Below, piece after piece: positions 53,113 to 62,100 of a stretch of DNA of 64,000 nt. Both the position numbers and the translations under genes were made by a program. Position 1 is the stretch's first letter. The number at the start of each line of letters is the position of its first letter. The notes under the pieces are model-generated. The model was not told the origin of the DNA, did not search any database, and worked only from the letters and a program-made list of their open reading frames with translations. Origin of the DNA: a virus; IMG/VR virus record IMGVR_UViG_3300047478_000258, positions 1-64,000 of that record; one strand, 5' to 3'.

Positions 53113-56100
53113 ATGTATAGTATAGAGAAAGCAAGAGCAGCTGGGGAAAGTGATGACTACATAGCTAACTATCTTATAGAAAAGAATAAGATAGATCCAA
53201 CTTCTTTACAAGGTATACCACAAGAGAAACTTCTAGACCATCTTGTAGGGGAAGATTCCCGTATTAACTATCCTATGAATGGTGCTCAGGCTATTAATAC
53301 CAGACTTGAGCAGAAGAATCAGGAACTATACCCTGAAAAGTATACTGCTATTCCAGTTCCTTTTCAGGATACTCCTATTATGATGCCCAAGACTGAGGCT
53401 CAGAATGCTGAGTATGCTAAACAGAAAGCACTATATGATAAGTCTCCTAATATGCCAGGAATTGGTGGTGCTTTATGGGAAGCAGGAGCACAACCTATTA
53501 AGGGTGCTCTTAACTTACCAAAAAGACTTGTAGGGTCTAATCTTGAAGCAGCAGGAACTGCTATTGGTGGAGATACTGCAGTAGGTGGATTCTTACAAGA
53601 AGCTGGGAAAGCATGGTCTGGATTCTCTGATAAAGCCCAGGAATTTGCTCCTCCTTCACAGCAGAGTTTGGAGAGTCCTATTCGTAATACTCTTATTGGA
53701 GGAGTACAGTCTGCCTCTGAAATTCTACTTTCAGGACTTATACCTGGTGGAGCAATAGCTTATGGTGCTGGTATAGGATCAGAAGCTGGGTTAGGTCTCT
53801 ATAAAGATATGGTAGCCAAAGGGAAGAGTCATGAAGAAGCCCTTTCTTATGGTGTTATTAATGGTGGAGTTCAGGGAGTATTAGAAACCTATCTGAATAA
53901 GATGACATTAGGACTGGCAAAACCTCTTACTGGACTGATAGGTAAAGCTATAGTTAATGAAGGGGAACAGGCTCTTAAGAGTACTGCCAAAGAACTTATT
54001 GGAGTTTATGGCTTTAAACAATTCTTCAAGAACATTGGCAAGATGGCTATGTGGGAAGGTACTGAGGAAGTAGCACAGCAGGGAACTGAGGATATCCTTA
54101 GAAAGATAGGTATGGATGAAACTAAGACTCCAGAAGCCTATGCTCAGGATTATGCTTTGCAGTTTCTTGGTGGTGCTTTTGCTGGGTTACTTATAGGTCA
54201 TGCTTCTCAGGGTATGAACATGGTAGCTATGAAACCCTATATAGATGCCCTGCAGAATCCTGCTACAGGACAGGATGTTAGGCTATCTGCCAAGGATGCT
54301 ATTACTCAACTGCTTACTCCTCAGAGCTTGGAAGCTGCCAAAGCTTGGGATACTTTAGCTACAAGAGCTGTTATAGCAGGAGATCCTATTCCTGTAGATA
54401 CCCAGTTTGCTGCTTTTATCAATGTATACAACAATAATAGAACTACTGCTTCTGTGAATATGCTTAATCCAGAGACCCCAAGGAAGCCTCTTGGTACTCC
54501 TCCAGTAGCTGCTCCTACTCCTGCAACTCCTCCAACAGGGAATCCTCCTATTGATTTACTATCTCCTGAAGTAGCAAGGAGTAAGCAGGTAGCAGAAGGA
54601 AGAGTATTAGCTGCAGAAGAGCAGATTATGAATACCTCTGATGAAGCAAAGATAGCAGAGTTACAGAATCTGCAGGAACAAGTTGGTCAACAGCAGGTTG
54701 CTTTAGAGGAATCTGAGAAGCCTATGGCTCTTAGCAAGACTGCCTTTACCTCTAAAATAGCAGAGAGGAAAGCAAAATTGGAGTTGAAAGCTAAGGATAA
54801 AACTATAACTCCTGCTGAAAAAGGTATGCTCAATGACATGAATAGATTGTCTACAGAAGACCTTGCTAAAGCATACAATATAGAACTTTCTACTCCTACT
54901 GTTCTTAAGCCTGTAGATATGACTAACCAGAAAATAGTAGAAAGAGAGCAGGCTATTCTTGCAGAACAGCAAAAAACAGAAACACCCTTACCTGTTCAGG
55001 AGCAAGCTCCCGAACAAAAACAGCCTACAGAAAGAGAAACTCTTATCACTGGGTTAGAGAAAATGAGTGCAGAGATAGAAGCAAAAGAGGGAAGGGCAGC
55101 AGCTTCAAGTGCTGTTTTATCTTCAAAAGAGTTCCAGCGTCTTAAACAGATAGAGAAAGAAGAAGAAGTGAAAACGTTTTCACCTGAGAGACAGCAGATA
55201 ATAGCAGTAGCTTCTAAGATGCCAGAAGAGAGAGTGCGTACAGAGATAGCAAAAGAAAAGGCAAACCTTACAGTATTGCAAGATGCTATCTCTAAATACC
55301 CAAAAGAAGACCCCAATATTGCTCCTCTCCAAAAGGAAATGGAATTAGTCCAGCATACTATTAAAGCGTATGAGGATAGACTAAACTCTCTTTCTTGGGA
55401 TAGCCACCTTGAAGCTGTTACTACTCCTGCTACTGAACCAAAAGTACAGGTAAAACAGATCACAGAGAGACTGAAAGTTCTCAATGTTGCTATGGAGAAT
55501 ACTTCAGATAAAGAGAAAATAAGTTCCATCCGTGTGCAGATTAAGAGAGAAGCAGACAAGTTAAAGGATCTTGACCCTGATAGATATGCAAAGATAGAAG
55601 CCAATATGAACCTCATTGATAAGATGGGGGAGCTTAAAAGTGTAAGTGTTTTCAAATCAGATAAAACAACAACTACAGAACACCCTACTATTGGTAGGTT
55701 TCTTAATGATATATCAAGAAATTCTGATAGTGTAGCAATGAAGCAATTATCAACTTACTTGCTTAAAAAGATAGAGTCCCAACCCTCTAAGCTTAATATG
55801 AAGATAGTCCATTCTTCTGTACTTGAGCATGAACCTACCAAGAGAAATATAGAAGGTAAGGGGTCTGGTGCTTATTACCACTATGATTCTGATGAGATAA
55901 GAATCCTTAGAGGCTCTATTGCTCCTCGTGAGTATAATACTGCAGTTTTACATGAGGTAGTTCACGCTCTTACATCTAAGAAAATAAGAGCTCATATGAG
56001 TGTAGAGTCAAAATACTATAATAAGATTTTCTACACTATAACTAAAGCTGCAAGTGAAGAGATGAAGATAACTCATGCCTATGCTTTCAGCAATCCCAGA

Positions 56101-59100
56101 GAATTTCTGGCTATGATATTTACAGACTCTCAGCTTATTCAGGATCTTGAGAAATTAAAGATAGATATAAGTTGGATAAAAGAGGCTAGTCCAAATATAC
56201 ATACAGCATGGGAAGCTATACTTGATGTCTTTAAGAAGATACTCGGTATGGATGTAGCCAAAGACAGTGCTCTTGGTCATTCTCTTAAAGCTCTTGATTC
56301 CCTCTTGAAAGAGGGAGCTAAGTTACAGGAGAAGCAGAAGGGTACAGATGAGATGTTCAATCCCTTCAATGAACCTACTGAAGAGAAAGAAACTACTGAA
56401 GATGTTACTGCTCTCTTTGATATCCCTTGGGATGATCTTACTACTGCTCAAAGAGATATCTTAGCAGATATTACTGATATTGATACTCTTGCTAAGTTCC
56501 CTCTCTCCCATCTTACTGCTAACCAGACTGGTATTATCTGGAACAAGATGGATACTACTGATGAGTTTCCTAGTGAGAGTAAAGCAACAGTAAAAGTAGG
56601 ACCAATGGCTGAGATTAAGACCCTTCATAATGCAGGTAAGGGTGTCTATACCATGAGGGTATATGATGACAGCTTTAAGAAGCTGGATAAAGATCACCAC
56701 TTTGGCAACCCTTTTGGGGTTACTGGAGTAACTACCTCTTCTTCTGTTCCTAATGCTGGTACTATAAAAGAAGTAAGCCAGAGGTATTATGACTGGTTAT
56801 CAGGAAAAGCTGATAAGAATATAGAACCAGATAGAAGAGTTTGGATTAATAAAGTTATAGATATGGGCTTACTTGATGGAAAGAATCTCCTTTACTTCCA
56901 GCAGACTGAAATTAATCATGCTAAGATGCTGGCTAAGTATATAAATGAGAGAAGTATTAAAGAAACTCTTGCTCCTTGGGAAGAGCAGAAAAAAGAAGTG
57001 AAAACGTTTTCAGATATCGTTGCAGGTACTCATAGGAATGTTAAGATTATAGAGTCTCCTATAACAGCTTCTATGGCTGCTCTACTCCCAGATGCCAGAT
57101 TTGGTTACTGGGCTAAAGATGGGGATTCTCCTATAACTCTGCCTACTTATGAAGAAATGAATAAGAAGACTAAGAAAATGGAGATAAAGCTTAAAGGATG
57201 GGAAACTCCAAGAATAGCTTCAAATGCCATCTCCCTTCCCATTAAAAAATCAATGGGCTCTTTCTATACTGATGCTGAATTCTTAGGATCTAATAAACCT
57301 GAGAGCACATATAAGAAAGTAGTAATGGAAGAGACTACAGTAAAGGGAGTTACAAGAGCTAAGGTAACCAATATAGTCTCCCCAAAAACTTCTAATATAA
57401 GGATAAAACTGGACCAGCAGTTTGATACTCTTGAATCCTATGCCAGATCTGGTATAAGAGTAGTTCTTAGTGCACTGGATTTGACGGAAATATCTGCTCA
57501 TTCCCCAGCTTTGGCTTCTTATCTGAAAGAAAGAGTAGCTAAGTTAGGTGCTATTAAGACTAATGAACAGAGCAAGAGGGATGTAGAAGTAGTAAAGAAG
57601 ACTACTGTTCCTGCTGCTTCTCAAATATTGGATAAGAGAACAAAATATAAGGGCAACATCTCCAGGGAAAATCTCAAGAAGATGCAGGAAACTACTATCA
57701 AGCTGATAGCAGATATAAAAGAGGGCTTTACTCCTGAACGGGTAGCTGAACTAAAAACTTTCCATAAGATGAAAGAGAAGGATCAGGTAAAGTACTTAAG
57801 AGAACTGAACAAGGAGACCAGAAACCAGATTACAGAAAGGATAGACCTAACCAATCTCTATGCAGATACTATCCTGAGATTTGGGATAAAGGAAGGTAAG
57901 ATATATAAGAGCTCTCTTCCTTATAAAATAAGTGCCAGGATAGTTGCAGCATACAATGATTACCATGCTGACCTTGATAGTATTCCTTCTATGCTTAGGT
58001 CTATTGCAGTCAGCAATAATGAGTATGGAAAACACTATATCCCTACAGCTACAGGAGTTAGCACTTTCATAGAGAAGACAACTCCATTGATAGACCAAAT
58101 ATTCTCCAGTAAACATTGGGATACTACTACTGCCAAGACTGCTTCCCTTATGGCAATAGAGTCTTACTTTGAAGGAAACCCTATGTCTTATGAGGACATA
58201 GTAGCGAAGATAACTAAATATGGAACTGAGTTCTCTACTATGTCCAGAAATCTTTGGAATGACCCAGAGTTTCAGAATGTCTTTTCTTTCCAAGGATATG
58301 ACGTTCCTGTTCCTCCTTGGACTATGGATTCTGAAAATTTACTCCTATCTTTTGATAAGTTTGTTACCCATATGGTAGATAAGTATGGGTTAGATCCTGC
58401 AGATGTAGTTAATTCCAATAAAATGCTGGAGTTATTCTTCGGAGGGTTCATTCATAATAGAGTAAAAGAGGAATGGAAGGATTCTAAAGGGAAGAAACAC
58501 ACTGTATATCATGACCAATCTATCATAAAAGAGGACATAGTAACAGAAGAAGTAGCCCATATTAATGAACTGGAGTGGGTTAGATATACATTGAATAGGA
58601 CTACTCCCATAATGACATGGAAAGGTGGAGAAATTAAGGAGAACTTCAAAGAGCTGGAGAACCTTCCTATTAACTTTGCACTGGGCTTAAGAGCCATGAT
58701 TATATCAAGAATCAACCAGGCTAATAAAATAGATGACTCTTTATTTGAGTTCAAAGAGACAAGGGATCTAAAGAGTAAAGCTAGAGTATTAGATAAGGAT
58801 GACCAGTTAGTACCCAAATATGACAAGAGAGGTGCTATTGATGAGAAAAATATCCTCTGGGTTGAGCCAGAAACAGAGAAGGATAAGATAAATACGTCAA
58901 AGTACGCTGCCTATATCATGAAGCAGTTAGAAAAGACTGGAGATTGGCTATCTTTTGAGGACTCATTAGGTGCAGTTTCTATCCAGGACTACCCTCTTAT
59001 TATTGATTACATAACAAAGAATAATCCTGATCTCCTTCATTCTATCCTTGGTAGTGATAAACTTATCTATCCCAGAGTATCTTTTGGTAAAGGGGAAAAA

Positions 59101-62100
59101 GGAAAGATAGAGACTCCTTATGACTTTAAACTGTGGCAGAACTCTGAGACATTAAGAAGCAACTTCAATTACCTTGTTGCTAATCTCCCTGAGTTTGTAA
59201 GGGATGGCTATACAATAGATATAGCATATTACGCTAATAAGGGTTACTTGAATGGTAGAGAGACTGTTGCTGTTAAAGATTTGGGAACTGTTCTTTTTAT
59301 AAAACAAAGAGGTATAACTGTTCATACTATGCCTATGCCTTCAGATGGTAAGTATGATATTAAAATGATGGTTCAACAACTGACTTCTTTCATGAAGAAT
59401 ATGCATTATATGACATCAGAAGAGGCTATTGACATCCATCTTCCTTCTATACCCAATAGGAGGGACGATAGACCAAGTACACTTCCTAAAGTCTTTTTTA
59501 AGAAGGATCTTTCAAAGTCAGAAGATGATTATACTGCTCCTTATAGCTATATTAATGATACAGAACTCTCTCACTTATATGATGCTTTGTTTAGTGGAGG
59601 GATTAAAGCAGAGTCATTATCAGATGAGGAACTCCAAGATCATATAACCAGAATGAGAAGTGTATTAAAAGAAGACGTAATTTCTCAGAGAGAACTCTGG
59701 AGTAGGATAGATAAGTTAAAAGAAGCATTAGAGCAGGATAATTTAACTACTCAGGAGAAAGACCGCATTAACTCTTTGATTAAAGAGAATGAAAGTAAAG
59801 TTGAACTTTATTCTGGAGATCTTAAAGAGACTTATAACAGTCTTTTTAATGAGATAATGAAGATTAGAAGTGCCAAGTTTGAGTATAACTATGAGTCTTT
59901 TGCCTATATGGAGAAGATAGATAATGTAATGAACTATCTTAATGTCATAGAAAGGGAAAAGGCTAGATTTCTTACAGATGAGACTACCCAGAATGTATCT
60001 GATTTTGTTAAGGCTAATAAGGCAGTAGCTGTCAGTACCCAAGTAGGTCATTCTAAGAAGAATAAGGTATTAACTACAGATCAGTCTTTGTTCCAGGCTG
60101 CTATTAATAACCTGCAACTTCTGCAGAATCTAAAGAAACCTACTGCATTAGAGGTATTCAACACTATTGTAGAGAAGGGTAAGTGGGTAGTTGAAACAAA
60201 GATAGATGGAATACAGCAGACTCTATCTATGACTAACACACTTGCAGAAGCTGCTTATGGAGAAGGGGATAAGACCATCTTAGTAGGAGCAAAGGGACTC
60301 TTCCATGACAGACCTGATATTGTCTATGCTCTTAATGAACTCAGCAGAATAGAAGCAGAGGCTCTTACTGTCTATGGTATAGATGCCCAGTTAAGCCAGC
60401 CTGGAATAGACAGGTATATAGACAGGACAATGGGTAAGTATATTAAGAGAAGTCTAGGTAGTGACGTAGTTAGGTGGAAATCTCCTGAAAACGTTTTCAG
60501 AATAAACTCTCTTTATGGCAGGATTTATAGAGATCCTCTATCCAAGCATAGTATTAATAATGAGAGGGAAGTACTGGCTATGGCTATCTTGGCTACTATG
60601 AGAGAGAATGGCAATGAGAAAGCTACTTTAGCTGAAGCTATGGACTTGGCTTCTCTATATCAGGAAACTATCAGAGAAATAAGTAAGTCTACTCAAGGAC
60701 CCGCTAATAAGTATATCATCTTTAACTTGGCTCTCAGGAAGTTCAATGAGGCTAAAGCTAATCCTCATGGAGTAGAATCTGCTGTTGTAGATAACTTAAA
60801 TACCATAAGGAAAGAGTTGTCTGACCCTACATATAACCAGGAAGCAGTAAAACAGCTTGCTGATTACTATAAGAGGACTCTCTCTAAAGAGTTGGGTATT
60901 TTAAGAATGAATGAGATTGTTCTTAAAAGCCTTACCCAGGATAACTTATACACCAAGGATATCTGGAATGCTGTAAAGACAGTAGACTCCCAAAAGTTTC
61001 TTACTGATATGGATAGGTATGCTACTGCAGATAAAGCTGTTCTTCCTAAAGAAGTAGCAGATAAGTTAGATTTAGACACTCTTTTCTTGGCTACTTCTAA
61101 TGCTATTTTAGAACATATGCCTAAGTATAATACTCTCTACCTTGATTCTAAAGAAAAAGAGTATACTTACAGAGCTGCTGCTGAGTTCGTAAGTAAGGCT
61201 GATAGTCTTGGGGCAATAAAGAAAGAGATTACAAATGCATTGCTTAATGTTGATGCTATTATTGCTAGAAAGACAGGTACTAAGAAAGACTTACAGAAAG
61301 CAGCTGTTGGGATGGTATATGCAGAAGCTCTTATGTCTGGTCAGATCTTCAGATTTGGAATGGCTAAAGAGACTGTTGATACTCTTATGACTTTTACTGA
61401 CCCTATCTATGAAGAACTCAGTAAGGTAGACCCTGCTTTATATAGAGGAGAACCTTCCAAATTAAGAGCAGATATAGACATGAAGACTCTTTCTCTGCCA
61501 TATACAGCTCTTTTAGACTTGTATGATTTTATACAACAGGGTTCTTTGTTCAAAGGAGTCCTTCTCAGACCTATTGATAAGATAGATTTTAAAGCTAGAA
61601 ATATGTCCAAGGTCTACGATATGGCTATGGATATGTCCAAGTACGATGCTAATAATCTTACTCCTTACCATTATTTAGTAGCTGCAGTGGAAGCTGCTTA
61701 TCAGAAGAATAAAGATCAGTTCAGAGCTAACATGAGAGGTCTTATTCCTGTTATTGATTATATAGGTCAGGATTTAAGGGATAAGTCTTTCATGAGAAAG
61801 AGGAAGCCTCGGAAGGATATTACAGGAAATGACCCTGCTGTTACTAAGAAACACAAGATAGATACTGGTAAGCTAAAGGATAGTCTTCCTTATCTGACTA
61901 AGCAACAGCCTATTTTCAATCCTACTCTTATCCAGAATGAGGATGGAAGTTGGACATTTGAAACAGAGGAAGAACCAGGGGAATTACATAGAATTATTAG
62001 TCCTGAGACTCTTTACTATGATGAATTTATGGGTATGGATACTGAGTATCCTAATGTAGTTGGAACTAGTCAGCATATTAAAGATAGAGTTCTAAGTATA

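Noticed and set aside
495-60499. Reading the palindromes as host CcpA (cre) sites in a Firmicute host
   Set aside because: The sequence fits the cre consensus, but the spanin pair points to a Gram-negative host, and many copies lie in genes or far from promoters. Kept only as a general LacI-family resemblance.
54687-61610. Minus-strand frames opposite the giant ORF, one of 219 codons
   Set aside because: Ser/Leu/Phe-rich reverse complements of a long coding frame, without SDs.
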